Numbered from the stretch's first letter, positions 49,558 to 57,805 are shown. The stretch is DNA of 64,000 bases from Buttiauxella massiliensis (GCF_902500225.1 NZ_LR722666.1:28165-92164), one strand, 5' to 3'. Translations and numbers: made by a program. Notes: generated from the sequence alone by a model not told the origin.

Positions 49558-50027
49558 AGCAAGTCACAACGGAGTCTACATGCCGGTGCTTGATGATCAG
49601 TGGGGCCATGTTTGTAAATGTTGATAATGCACACATGGAGGCAGACGGAAATTATTCAGAAAGGGAGCATGTTGCACTGTCTGTCAGTGCAGCGTTAGGT
49701 GTGAGGGTTAGATTTACCTCTCGACGCTTTAAGCTTGGTATGTCCATTGGTGCTGAAGGACTTGGCGTTACGAGCAATAACAGCCTGGTGCAGAACGCAG
49801 ATATTGAAGGTGTTGCAACGGTGTGCCATCTGGCAAGTCGTATCGGGCGGGTCAGGGATTCTAAAATTAAAATTTCACTAAATACCCCGACGACAATGGG
49901 CGTTGGTGATACAGGAGTTATGAGTGTAATTAATGCATTTGAAAATGGTGCCTACGTTAGTGCAACTCCGATATCAAGGGTTCAACTTTCTGCAAACCTT
50001 AGCAGTTCATCTGCGACATTATCGTAG
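49548..50027 (+). pseudogene. Tailspike-like C-terminal remnant
   Basis: 159 codons whose first Met lies inside the antisense of the Mnt fragment, so the start is accidental. The body is short-strand, Asn/Ser/Gly/Val-rich (EGLGVTSNNSLVQNADIEGVATV, SKIKISLNTPTTMGVGDTG in pieces), like the beta-helix or C-terminal part of phage tailspikes. At 49571-49617 another frame reads GVYMPVLDDQWGHVCK, more protein-like than the main frame there, which suggests a frameshift near 49617. Position next to mnt on the plus strand matches P22 gene 9. Family call is by context. Confidence 0.45.
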
Positions 50028-50334
50028 GGTGTTCACTTCTACTGGTTGGAAATCATACGGAGCAATCTCAGTATAAAAATGCAGGGCGTTATCATTTTCC
50101 GTGACGTGGTTACTGACGATACCAGGATTGGAGAGTTCGACGATGTGCCGGTAATGTGATGGGGCATGGGTGGGGCAAAAAAATTAGCGCAAGATGACGA
50201 ATGCCGCCTTGCGCTAATGCCTGCTCAAAAAAGAAACACTATTTGCAATGTGTACACGATAGCGTGTCTTTTGTTTGATTCAGTCTTTATTTTTTTATCT
50301 ATCTATATGATATTAATGATAAAAAAATTTTAAT
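50028..50334. other. Right flank of the prophage relic
   Basis: 307 bases with no complete gene. A frame over 50028-50095 reads TSTGWKSYGAISV then stops and could be the original end of the tailspike in another frame. The remainder is AT-rich and includes the yciB terminator (50177-50217). No attachment-site repeat could be matched to the left side by eye. Confidence 0.4.
50177..50217 (-). terminator. yciB terminator
   Basis: Perfect 10-bp stem TTAGCGCAAG/CTTGCGCTAA (50184-50193, 50208-50217) with a run of seven T after it on the minus strand. It would end yciC-yciB transcripts at the boundary with the prophage relic. Confidence 0.8.
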
Positions 50335-50871
50335 TTACTTCTCTTCTTGAGGCATGTGCTTATAGATATAAACACCGCTCAACAGCGTAAATACCAGCGT
50401 CGCCGCCGTCAGGCCGAACACTTTAAAGTTGACCCAAACGCTTTGTGGTAGCCAGAACGCCACGTAAATATTCAGTGCGCCACAGACGATGAAAAACAAC
50501 GCCCATGCAACGTTCAACCGTGACCATACACCTTGCGGTAGAGAGATCTCTTTGCCCAACATGCGTTGAATCAGCGGTTTTCCCATCACCAACTGGCTAA
50601 TCAGTAGTGCGGCAGCAAACAGGCCGTAGATCACGGTGACTTTCCATTTGATAAATTCATCATTATGGAAGAACAGCGTCAGGCCGCCGAAAACGGCCAC
50701 CATCAGGAAGGTGATCAGCGCCATTTTTTCTATCTTGCGGAATTTATACCAGCTATAGATCAATGCAAAACCGGTGGCGACGATCAGCGCACCAGAGGCC
50801 ACATAAATGTCGTACATTTTATAGAATGCGAAGAAAACAATCAGGGGCAGGAAGTCGAGAAACTGCTTCAT
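50335..50871 (-). CDS. yciB: Inner-membrane septation protein YciB
   Basis: 178 residues with five to six membrane helices ([40 protein letters not shown]). IspA/YciB family; linked to envelope synthesis and cell division through DcrB and elongasome partners. Follows yciC by 59 bases as in E. coli. Confidence 0.94.
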   Translation of the reverse strand: MKQFLDFLPLIVFFAFYKMYDIYVASGALIVATGFALIYSWYKFRKIEKMALITFLMVAVFGGLTLFFHNDEFIKWKVTVIYGLFAAALLISQLVMGKPLIQRMLGKEISLPQGVWSRLNVAWALFFIVCGALNIYVAFWLPQSVWVNFKVFGLTAATLVFTLLSGVYIYKHMPQEEK

Positions 50872-50930
50872 AATCTGTTCCGTAAAATGACTCCTGAACC
50901 TTCAGTTAGAGGTTCAGGAGTAAGTGAGTG

Positions 50931-51674
50931 TTATTGGCGTACCAGCATATACAAACGGAATACATAGATGAGCAACACAGCAGAAATCAGGTTGCTTATC
51001 GTATTTGCTACCACCCCGCCAACCGCAGGTGACAGTGCTGCAAATGAAGATGCGAGCATCAGGAGTGCAGTTTTTGCCAGTAACCAGCTAATCACTGCAG
51101 GTGCAACAAGGCGCATATTTCCCCAGGCAAGACGCATACTGCCGCGCATCGACTGGAAAATTCCTACTTTATCCTGCACAACCATAACTGGCGCGAATGA
51201 AAGCAGAATTGCTAACAGCACGCCCGGTACCACAATCAGCATGATGCCGATTTGCACCAGGAAGGTTGTCAGGAACATCAAGATAAAGATCTTAGGCAAT
51301 ACAGGAGCCGATGTACCAATCGCACGCAGCGCGCTCACGCGTTGCCCGGCACTCACCATCTGAATTAAAACCAGCACACTACCCGCAAGGATTGCATTTC
51401 CAATCAGACCCGCAAATGTCGATGCCGCAGAGGCTTTAAGTAACATTTGCTGCTGCTCAGGTGTCATGTTTTGCACAAGATCAAACAGCCCCATGCTATT
51501 CGATAAATTATCTCCCTCACTAAGGATAGACATTTGCTCGTCGCTGGGTGAAAAGGCGTGACCGATCACAACCGAAATAAAGGCACAAAGTAAAGCGATC
51601 AGTAGGACAGTAACAAACTGATTGCGTAGAAAATTCCCCGTGTCACGGTACACAGAACCTGCCGTGATAGACAT
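50931..51674 (-). CDS. yciC: UPF0259 inner-membrane protein YciC
   Basis: 247 residues, about six membrane helices, family start [19 protein letters not shown]. Unknown function; conserved with yciB in enterobacteria. In E. coli ompW lies divergently upstream; here the upstream gene is a DUF523/DUF1722 protein instead. Confidence 0.92.
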   Translation of the reverse strand: MSITAGSVYRDTGNFLRNQFVTVLLIALLCAFISVVIGHAFSPSDEQMSILSEGDNLSNSMGLFDLVQNMTPEQQQMLLKASAASTFAGLIGNAILAGSVLVLIQMVSAGQRVSALRAIGTSAPVLPKIFILMFLTTFLVQIGIMLIVVPGVLLAILLSFAPVMVVQDKVGIFQSMRGSMRLAWGNMRLVAPAVISWLLAKTALLMLASSFAALSPAVGGVVANTISNLISAVLLIYVFRLYMLVRQ

Positions 51675-51886
51675 GCACTCTCCTTGATGTTGCTCGGTTA
51701 AAAAACAGCGGGGATTGTACCCTGGATGAATGACGCTGGCACCGACAAGATGCGCGGTGAAAGTAAGTTACTGTCAATGTGAATGGAAATGTCGTTTTAC
51801 CCATCCGTGGGCATCAAATTGCACCATAGGCCGCCATTGGGCTTTACGCCGAACCGTTGAGCCATAGCGAATATTTCGTTAAGCGC

Positions 51887-52846
51887 TCAGTTAACCGACA
51901 GACGCAGACATAAATTTTCGGGGTAGGGGGAAAAGTAGTTTTGCGTCAGCAGGTAGCTGTCTGGGTACTCGCCCAGATAATGATTCAACAGGGTCAGTGG
52001 GGCGAGGAGCGGTAACAGCCCATCACGGTAGTGAAGGATCACGTCGCGCAGCTCCCCGCGTTGGCGAGTATTCAGTTGTTTACGGAAGTAGCCCTGAATA
52101 TGCATGAGTACGTTAGTGTGATTTTTACGTGACGCGGGGTTTTTCAGGATGGTCATGAGCTTTTCGCGATATTCGACGAAGAAAGTATCCAGGTCTTCCC
52201 ATTCGTGCAACGAGGCGACGAAAGGCCCGATTTCTCGATATCCCGGCTGGTGGTGCGCCAATAACTGGAGTTTGTAGCGGCTGTGGAAATCCAGAAGTGC
52301 GCGGCGAGTCAGGCCGCTGGCCCGTAAAGTGTTCAATTCGTGCAGGGCAAAGACTCGCTCGACAAAGTTTTCCCGCAGCACAGCGTCATGCAGGCGGCCA
52401 TCCTCCTCTACGGGCAGCCACGGGAATTTTTCCAGTAGTGCACCGGTAAACAGACCCACTCCCTCTTTGCGTCCACGATTCCCTTTTTCGTCATACAGCC
52501 TTACCCGCTCCATGCCGCAGCTCGGCGATTTCGCGCAGACGATAAAGCCGGACAAATTAGCCTGCTGTGGTAACCAGGAGTCCGCGAATTTGGCCATTTT
52601 CTGGGACACGTCATCGTGAGGGGCATGGCTAAAGCGCATCCGGATATCGCCTTCGGTAGTCTGAACCAGGCGCAGCGCCGGCCGCGGAACGGGCAGGCCG
52701 ATGGCCATCTCGGGGCAGACGGGTTTGAAGGTCACCCATTGAGACAACTCGTCCATGACAAAACCCATACGCTTATGACCGCCGTCAAATCTGACTGCCG
52801 AGCCGGTTAAACATCCGCTGATCCCAATGATAGGTTTAGTGTTCAT
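51887..52846 (-). CDS. DUF523/DUF1722 protein (YbgA-like)
   Basis: 319 residues. DUF523 domain at about 5-150 (IGISGCLTGSAVRFDGGHK, CPEMAIGLPVPR, KSPSCGMERVRLY, with three conserved cysteines that could hold an Fe-S cluster) and DUF1722 at about 185-305 (FHSRYKLQLLAHHQPGYREIG, YRDGLLPLLAPLTLLNHYL). The C-terminal part is what E. coli YbgA carries next to photolyase. Function not established; linked to nucleoside or thiouridine chemistry by some work on DUF523. Good ribosome site AAGAGGATT. A MerR regulator lies upstream on the same strand. Confidence 0.88.
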   Translation of the reverse strand: MNTKPIIGISGCLTGSAVRFDGGHKRMGFVMDELSQWVTFKPVCPEMAIGLPVPRPALRLVQTTEGDIRMRFSHAPHDDVSQKMAKFADSWLPQQANLSGFIVCAKSPSCGMERVRLYDEKGNRGRKEGVGLFTGALLEKFPWLPVEEDGRLHDAVLRENFVERVFALHELNTLRASGLTRRALLDFHSRYKLQLLAHHQPGYREIGPFVASLHEWEDLDTFFVEYREKLMTILKNPASRKNHTNVLMHIQGYFRKQLNTRQRGELRDVILHYRDGLLPLLAPLTLLNHYLGEYPDSYLLTQNYFSPYPENLCLRLSVN

Positions 52847-53191
52847 GGTGTAATCCTCTTACAACTCTTTGCGTGTAGCGCCGCTAGCGCCAGAGGCGAT
52901 TGGTTATCCAGGGGGGGTAGTAATCAAAAAATCGATCGATGACGGATGGCATTGTGCTCATGAGTCTCACCCAGGATGTAGAAAACGTGATGTAATCTTA
53001 TAAGTAAAACTTAGACAATTACTAATGTTTGTACAATTTTGTGGTGATGGTGTTTTTATTTATCAATTATTTCAATTGATTATCAATGTCTGTTTTTACC
53101 TGGTTTGATGGGTTTTTTATAAAGACATGCCAGATACGCAACTTTTTACGGCTGCTCATCATGGAAAGGGAACGGGTGGGGGGGAAAGGTT
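52847..53191. other. Gap between the MerR regulator and the DUF523 gene
   Basis: 345 bases, AT-rich in its middle third, no credible gene. It likely holds the promoter of the DUF523/DUF1722 gene. I see no clear palindrome matching the one in the merR/blc gap. Confidence 0.45.
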
Positions 53192-53920
53192 TTAGAGTGG
53201 AATGACGTCGAGCGAAACGACCTGCTGCTGCCAAATTTCGATCTGTTTTTTGCGGGCAGCGGTAACTTTTCCGGTGGTGACCAGCAGCCAGTTTCGCTCA
53301 GGGAAGATCTCGGGTGCCAACATGGCAGGCGCCACGGGGAGCACATCAATGCGATACCCTTGGCCCGTACGTTTAAGTGCTTCGAGCCAGATTTCACATG
53401 GGTCGCTAAGGTGCCAGCCGGTGATGAGGTAATTATCCCCCGGCGCTTTTTTATCACCTTCGAGACAAAACGAGGTGTAGGAGATAATGATGCCATCGAG
53501 GATTTCGCGCAGCGTCATCATTGCAGGGATGTTGGCTGAGACTCTACTGCGCAGCGGGCGCAATACTTCGGTCACCATTTCCGGACGCGGATACTCGCGG
53601 CCCGAATCGTAAATCAGCTGGCGCAGAGATTCGATCTTTCCCTCTTTCAACTTCTGCAACATGCTCTCCTGAAGGGTGAGCCAGTTGCTTGTGCGGCGAG
53701 CTTCCGGACGGGCCAATAAGGGCTTCACCTGACTGACGGGGACTCCCTTTTTCACCCAGTCGAGAATTTTAAGCGCCTGCTGGACATCGTCATCACTATA
53801 TAAGCGGTGCCCGCCATCGGTGCGCAACGGTTTGATTAAACCGTAACGACGCTGCCAGGCGCGTAATGTGGTCGCGTTTATCCCGCAAAGCCGGGCAAAT
53901 TCACCGATGGAATAGGGCAT
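53192..53920 (-). CDS. MerR-family regulator of the MlrA/BluR type
   Basis: About 242 residues. N-terminal MerR winged helix (YSIGEFARLCGINATTLRAWQRRYGL and TDGGHRLYSDDDV), then a long helical C-terminal domain like E. coli MlrA and BluR. It does not carry the DxHxxG cobalamin signature of light-sensing LitR/CarH proteins. Start taken at 53920 (MPYSIGEF), with AGGTG 6 bases upstream. Divergent from blc. Could control blc and the DUF523 gene. MlrA proper activates csgD; which paralogue this is cannot be settled by eye. Confidence 0.8.
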   Translation of the reverse strand: MPYSIGEFARLCGINATTLRAWQRRYGLIKPLRTDGGHRLYSDDDVQQALKILDWVKKGVPVSQVKPLLARPEARRTSNWLTLQESMLQKLKEGKIESLRQLIYDSGREYPRPEMVTEVLRPLRSRVSANIPAMMTLREILDGIIISYTSFCLEGDKKAPGDNYLITGWHLSDPCEIWLEALKRTGQGYRIDVLPVAPAMLAPEIFPERNWLLVTTGKVTAARKKQIEIWQQQVVSLDVIPL

Positions 53921-53941
53921 GAGGTACACCTGATGACAAAG

Positions 53942-53967
53942 AATATTCTCAATATACTACGAATATT
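53942..53967. promoter_or_regulatory. Candidate MerR-type operator between merR and blc
   Basis: AATATTC-N12-GAATATT inverted repeat, with GAATATT also repeated directly at 20-bp spacing, in the 118-base gap between the divergent MerR gene and blc. Long spaced palindromes are typical of MerR proteins. Confidence 0.45.
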
Positions 53968-54038
53968 TGCAGCCTGAATGAAGAGCAGGGTGTTTGCACT
54001 ACACTTTACTTCCAACCGCGCAGATGAAAGGAGGTCTT

Positions 54039-54563
54039 ATGAAGCTATGGCCCGTTGTAACCGGCGTTGCTATCGCACTGACACTGGTTGCTTGTAAATC
54101 TCCCACGCCACCGAAAGGCGTTCAACCGATAACGAACTTTGATGCCAACCGCTATCTTGGCAAATGGTATGAAGTCGCTCGCCTTGAAAACCGCTTCGAA
54201 CGAGGCCTTGAGCAGGTCACTGCCACCTATGGCACGCGCAGCGATGGCGCTATTAGCGTGCTCAATCGTGGCTATGATCCGATTAACAACAACTGGAATG
54301 AGAGTGAAGGGAAAGCCTCATTCACCGGTGCACCTACAACCGCCGCGCTGAAGGTTTCATTCTTTGGTCCGTTCTACGGCGGTTATAACGTGATAAGGCT
54401 CGATGATGAGTACCAGTACGCGCTGGTGAGTGGTCCGAACCGTGACTATCTGTGGATACTGTCGCGTACACCAACCATTCCGGATGCGGTGAAGCAGGAT
54501 TACCTGAACACTGCGCGCAGCCTGGGCTTCAAAGTTGATCAATTGGTATGGGTGAAGCAATAA
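54039..54563 (+). CDS. blc: Outer-membrane lipocalin Blc
   Basis: 174 residues. Lipobox LVAC (Cys18), lipocalin signature RYLGKWYEVARLENRFERG (GxW motif), YNVIRLDDEYQYALVSGPNRDYLW. Binds fatty acids or lysophospholipids in the outer membrane. AGGAGG site close to the ATG. In E. coli blc lies beside sugE/ampC, so this is another context. Followed by a strong terminator. Confidence 0.93.
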   Translation: MKLWPVVTGVAIALTLVACKSPTPPKGVQPITNFDANRYLGKWYEVARLENRFERGLEQVTATYGTRSDGAISVLNRGYDPINNNWNESEGKASFTGAPTTAALKVSFFGPFYGGYNVIRLDDEYQYALVSGPNRDYLWILSRTPTIPDAVKQDYLNTARSLGFKVDQLVWVKQ

Positions 54564-54617
54564 ATCACCCGGATTAGAAAGGAATATTTAAAACGTCGAT
54601 GCTCTGTTGCCTAATTC

Positions 54618-54646
54618 AAAAAAGGCCACCAATTCGGTGGCCTTAA
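54618..54646 (+). terminator. blc terminator
   Basis: AAGGCCACC-AATTC-GGTGGCCTT perfect 9-bp stem, 58 bases past the blc stop; A-tract upstream, only a short T tail downstream. May also act for ydfZ on the other strand. Confidence 0.75.
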
Positions 54647-54706
54647 ACAATATGTTTTCAGGATTATCTTATTTGTAAAAGCAATGTGTTGACTCGATAA
54701 GCCCTA

Positions 54707-54910
54707 TCAGTGAAGTTCAAGTCTAACCAACTCCATCGGGCAGAACACACCTTCGCAACCTTCGATTTCAACACATTCAGAACGACGAATTTGTTCGGCT
54801 GTTTTACCTTCGCCGTGAATGGTCTTAATAACACCAGTCAGACCTTTATTGAACACCATAACACGGCTGCCAGTTGTGATAGCGTTACGGTAGCAATCAT
54901 AGGTCAACAT
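54707..54910 (-). CDS. ydfZ: YdfZ-like small protein
   Basis: 67 residues. Matches my memory of E. coli YdfZ: TYD..RNAITTGSRVMV, EG.TAEQIRR and VVVEGCE-like VEIEGCEGV near the C-terminus, with the conserved Cys of EGCE and an extra Cys. YdfZ has been reported as a selenium-binding protein, and in E. coli it is strongly FNR-activated. Three ATG codons follow AGGAGGA; the third, at 54910, has proper spacing. In E. coli ydfZ lies near ydfG; here it has moved next to blc. Confidence 0.85.
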   Translation of the reverse strand: MLTYDCYRNAITTGSRVMVFNKGLTGVIKTIHGEGKTAEQIRRSECVEIEGCEGVFCPMELVRLELH

Positions 54911-54960
54911 CATCATTCCTCCTTTTTTGTTGTATTGAGACGATATGATTTAACGGCAAA

Positions 54961-55002
54961 TAAATAGCTCTTCGTTGGTAAAAAAGTGTTGAGCTAAGTC
55001 AA
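54961..55002 (-). promoter_or_regulatory. Class II FNR-type promoter of ydfZ
   Basis: TTGACTTAGCTCAA (54989-55002, minus strand) fits the FNR consensus TTGAT-N4-ATCAA with one change in each half. Exactly 22 bases separate it from a TATTTA -10 (54961-54966), which puts the site centre at about -41.5, the class II activator position. This predicts anaerobic induction. Confidence 0.65.
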
Positions 55003-55012
55003 AATTTTGTAA

Positions 55013-55096
55013 TTTTTTGGCCTGAGCAGCTATGTCCGCTATCTGGGTATTGAAGTAGATGATGCTCTGGAGATATTTGAGTCCATGGAGGTCTGA
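55013..55096 (+). pseudogene. C-terminal remnant of a tyrosine recombinase
   Basis: After a TAA at 55010 the frame reads SSYVRYLGIEVDDALEIFE then SMEV and a stop. From memory this is the characteristic tail (VRYLGIEVDDALEI.E) of plasmid and island tyrosine recombinases. No catalytic residues remain in this window. It marks an old insertion next to the aminoglycoside-kinase gene. Confidence 0.5.
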
Positions 55097-55222
55097 GTTG
55101 ACAGGGCGTGAAGCGGGCGTTGCCTTAAAACAGCATCCAGGAAAGCTAATCACCTTTGGGTTAAAATGCATGAATGCATGTCTGTTTCTCGCTTTGATTA
55201 TTAGGATACTAAAGAAAGTTTT

Positions 55223-56050
55223 ATGGATACGTTCAAGTTAAATCCTTGGCTAAACCGCTGGAATCTCATTCCTGATGGCACCCCATTCATCACTCATACG
55301 TCACAGTTATTCCCGGTTAAAACAGCAACACATGGTATTAAAGCCATGTTAAAAGTTACGGATGATAAGGATGAACAATCCGGTAATGCACTAATGGCAT
55401 GGTGGGAAGGAAATGGCGCAGCGCAGGTTATTGCACGTGAAAATGAAGCCATTCTTCTCTCAAGAGCTACAGGTACCGCGTCACTGTCAGCGATGTCACG
55501 AGAAGGACAGGACGATGTAGCTTGTCGTATTTTGTGTACTACTGCGAACAGGCTTCATACATTCCCAAAAAAACCATTACCCCAGCTTACATCACTACAT
55601 GAGTGGTTTTACCCTCTAAAACCAGCAGCGCTGAAGTATGGTGGTGTCCTGACACGTTGCGCAGAAATCTTAGAAGAATTGCTTTCTTCTCCACGTGATG
55701 TGGTTGCATTACATGGTGACTTACATCACGGTAACGTGCTTGATTTTGAAACGTCTGGCTGGTTGGCCATTGACCCAAAAGGACTAATAGGGGAACGGGG
55801 ATTCGACTTTGCCAATATTTTCACTAATCCGGATCTTGGTAATCCAGTGCCTCGTGTCGCGACTGTACCGGCGATATTTAAACAGCGGTTAAGTATTGTT
55901 GCCGAGACGGCAGATCTAGATAGAGATCGTCTTCTGAAATGGATAATTGCATGGTGTGGGCTTTCAACAACATGGTCCCTCGAAAGTAATGATGCAACAT
56001 CAATTGCACTAAATGTTGCTAAGCTGGCAATTACCGAATTGGATAAGTGA
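55223..56050 (+). CDS. APH(6)/StrB-like aminoglycoside O-phosphotransferase
   Basis: 275 residues, same size as APH(6)-Id (StrB) and sharing its plan: AMLKV lysine region near 40, W-GNGAAQVIARENEAILL, the catalytic loop VALHGDLHHGNVL (Asp166, Asn171) and LAIDPKGLIGERGFDFANIF (metal Asp184). StrB-type enzymes phosphorylate streptomycin at the 6-hydroxyl. The N-terminal 30 residues diverge and activity cannot be judged. AAAGAAAG precedes the ATG. Flanked by recombinase and other mobile remnants, with lower GC than the backbone, which fits acquisition. Confidence 0.85.
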   Translation: MDTFKLNPWLNRWNLIPDGTPFITHTSQLFPVKTATHGIKAMLKVTDDKDEQSGNALMAWWEGNGAAQVIARENEAILLSRATGTASLSAMSREGQDDVACRILCTTANRLHTFPKKPLPQLTSLHEWFYPLKPAALKYGGVLTRCAEILEELLSSPRDVVALHGDLHHGNVLDFETSGWLAIDPKGLIGERGFDFANIFTNPDLGNPVPRVATVPAIFKQRLSIVAETADLDRDRLLKWIIAWCGLSTTWSLESNDATSIALNVAKLAITELDK

Positions 56051-56265
56051 TTAGACAATTTAGTCATCTTTCGCTCAGAGCGGACTGTAACGCCTGGCAG
56101 TCTGCTTCGTGTTGTGAGCGGACGTTAACGCCCTGGACTCACGTTGAAGTAATGCGGTGGCCACTTTTAGTAAAACACTACAATTAGTAACTCACGTTTC
56201 GTTAAATGAGGCTTTATGGCAATAAACCTCATGACGACGTCAGGTGAAAAACCGCCGGATGAAGG

Positions 56266-56508
56266 CTATTTAAGAAATACGCTGCAGATAGCACTGAATA
56301 CGGCACCTGTTGTGAAGGCATGCCCTGTCACGACCTCTTCATTTCGGATATCTACAAAACGAAGAAGAGCTTTTTCAGGATCGGGCGCGTCTATTTCTTC
56401 AAACTGTTTTTCATAGCCCTGATTTGCAAGCTGAGCAGCACCATCAGCATCTGATTTTTCCAGTGCGGTGATTTGTTTACCCTTTTTGAAAAAAACGAAA
56501 TCGGTCAT
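56266..56508 (-). CDS. Small conserved-looking protein of unknown function
   Basis: 80 residues, MTDFVFFKKGKQITALEK and FEEIDAPDPEKALLRFVDI, ending in a hydrophobic stretch (TTGAVFSAICSVFLK) that could be a membrane anchor. I do not recognise a named family. The ATG at 56508 has AGAGGG 6 bases upstream; the frame extends 22 codons further without a good site. Confidence 0.6.
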   Translation of the reverse strand: MTDFVFFKKGKQITALEKSDADGAAQLANQGYEKQFEEIDAPDPEKALLRFVDIRNEEVVTGHAFTTGAVFSAICSVFLK

Positions 56509-57003
56509 CGGAAGCCCTCTGAATAGTGTGGGTGTCAGGGAGTAACATATCTGAAGCGGTGAGGTTTTGTACACCTGAAGTTTGATTATTATGGATTAAA
56601 ATCATCACATTACCCTTTCTCAAACGATTTCATATATATCGCACGCGAATTATTGATGCTGACGTTATGGCCTGGCTGAAAGCACTAGCTAAGGGCTATT
56701 TGACTCGACTGAATGAGATCATATGAACAGCCATGTTGTGCGATTTAAATCGGAAACAATCAGTTGTCTCTCATAGACGACGTGGTTCTGCCTGGTGGGC
56801 TGGTGAGTGCCAAAAGCTGTCTGTCAATGTAGCGTTGAAGGGAGTCAGCCTTATGCTGGAGAAGAGTGGTTACATAACATTAACTGGCCCTTTATCAGGT
56901 AACTGCAATTAACCAATAAAGCTACTTGGATATTGAAAAAAAAATCTCAAAGCTCATAAAATGGAAGACGCAGCATTAAAGAATCGTGTTTTCAGGGAGA
57001 CTT
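56509..57003. other. Degenerate stretch between small genes
   Basis: 495 bases with no complete gene. It contains a BrnA-like antitoxin tail at 56640-56726 and otherwise unrecognised, GC-variable sequence. Reads as the debris of earlier insertions. Confidence 0.45.
56640..56726 (+). pseudogene. C-terminal remnant of a BrnA-like antitoxin
   Basis: The frame reads RTRIIDADVMAWLKALAKGY then LTRLNEII and TGA. This matches the C-terminal ribbon-helix-helix of BrnA/CopG antitoxins (typical I.LDADV.AW.K..GKGYQTR.N..L). No start codon or N-terminal part in frame, and no BrnT toxin nearby. Confidence 0.5.
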
Positions 57004-57363
57004 ATGGCCAACAGAACGATTTACTTTATCCATCGCCCAAGCCCAATGTTAGGTCGTTCGCCGTTACAAGGCGGATATTTTCCTTACTTTCTTACCGAGA
57101 AGTTTATCAAAGCGTTGCAAAGAGAGCTCGACAGAAAGGGGTTGCTTTGGGAGGTGGTCCCAGATGACACGGAGTCTGATATTGAAGTACTGATTGCCCG
57201 TAAGGTTGATTTGCTTGTCTGTGCTCCAGGGCTTAAATACCAGTTTCATTATCAAGGTTTTGATAAAAGTAACATTATCTGGTTAGGTGTAATGGAGTAT
57301 GTTTATATGGATACCTCAGAGATCATCAACAAGATTAACGCGTTTGTAACAGCTGATACGTAG
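57004..57363 (+). CDS. Uncharacterised cytoplasmic protein
   Basis: 119 residues: RTIYFIHRPSPMLGRSPLQG, LTEKFIKALQRELDRKGLLWEVV, VDLLVCAPGLKYQF, IIWLGVMEYVYMD. Alternating strands and helices suggest a small alpha/beta (Rossmann-like) fold, loosely like PTS EIIB, but the phosphocysteine loop is not evident. No family recognised. The Met at 57004 follows a CAGGGAGAC site. Not part of a clear operon. Confidence 0.6.
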   Translation: MANRTIYFIHRPSPMLGRSPLQGGYFPYFLTEKFIKALQRELDRKGLLWEVVPDDTESDIEVLIARKVDLLVCAPGLKYQFHYQGFDKSNIIWLGVMEYVYMDTSEIINKINAFVTADT

Positions 57364-57496
57364 CGTAAGTCTGGATATCCTCTTTCTTAACCCAAACGTC
57401 TGCTCATCGCAGAATGTACTCGGCATTTGTTCTGAAGCAACAGGCTTGGTAACAGCAGAGCTAGGGCGTTATTAACTGAAATAGATTGCTCGTCAT
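57364..57496. other. Unassigned sequence left of the IS30 fragment
   Basis: 133 bases between the uncharacterised gene and the IS30 fragment; nothing recognisable. Right of the fragment, 57641-57805 likewise shows no gene. Confidence 0.4.
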
Positions 57497-57640
57497 GGGG
57501 ACGATATCATGCAGGGAATCTCCTTACTTATATCTGTCCCAGATAATCGCTTTCTGTTCTGGCGTGTAGTTAATTCGAGTTCTTCGTTTCATGGCAACGT
57601 CCCCCTTGATTAATGATAGCGTTGCATCGACCCGTTGAAC
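57497..57640 (-). mobile_element. IS30-family transposase head, degenerate
   Basis: Minus-strand frame from ATG at 57592: MKRRTRINYTPEQKAIIWDR then YK, a TAA, and GDSLHDI before homology ends. This is the N-terminal HTH region of IS30-family transposases (MKRR.RI.Y...QK..IWDR...G.SL..I). The in-frame stop and the abrupt end at about 57497 show it is dead. The 50 bases upstream (to about 57640) probably include the element's end. Confidence 0.65.
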
Positions 57641-57805
57641 TCAGACCATAATCGCCGAGCATCTGTCCGCTGCGTGCCAACAGCAGACATTGCTAAGTTA
57701 CATGGCAGCAGGTCAACACTACTTTCTATTAGCCGCGGAATTTGCATGCCGTTAATTTGGCGTTGACCCAAGCTGGTTCGAATAAAAGAATTAACTACAA
57801 AAGGA

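Noticed and set aside
55059..55241. 60-codon plus-strand frame before the aminoglycoside kinase
   Set aside because: Overlaps the recombinase tail in another frame, has no ribosome site and no family features.
56216..56416. 66-codon plus-strand frame
   Set aside because: Antisense of the small gene at 56266-56508, which has a better start site and protein-like sequence.
57004..57363. PTS EIIB component
   Set aside because: General alpha/beta pattern only; no phosphocysteine loop and no PTS partners nearby.
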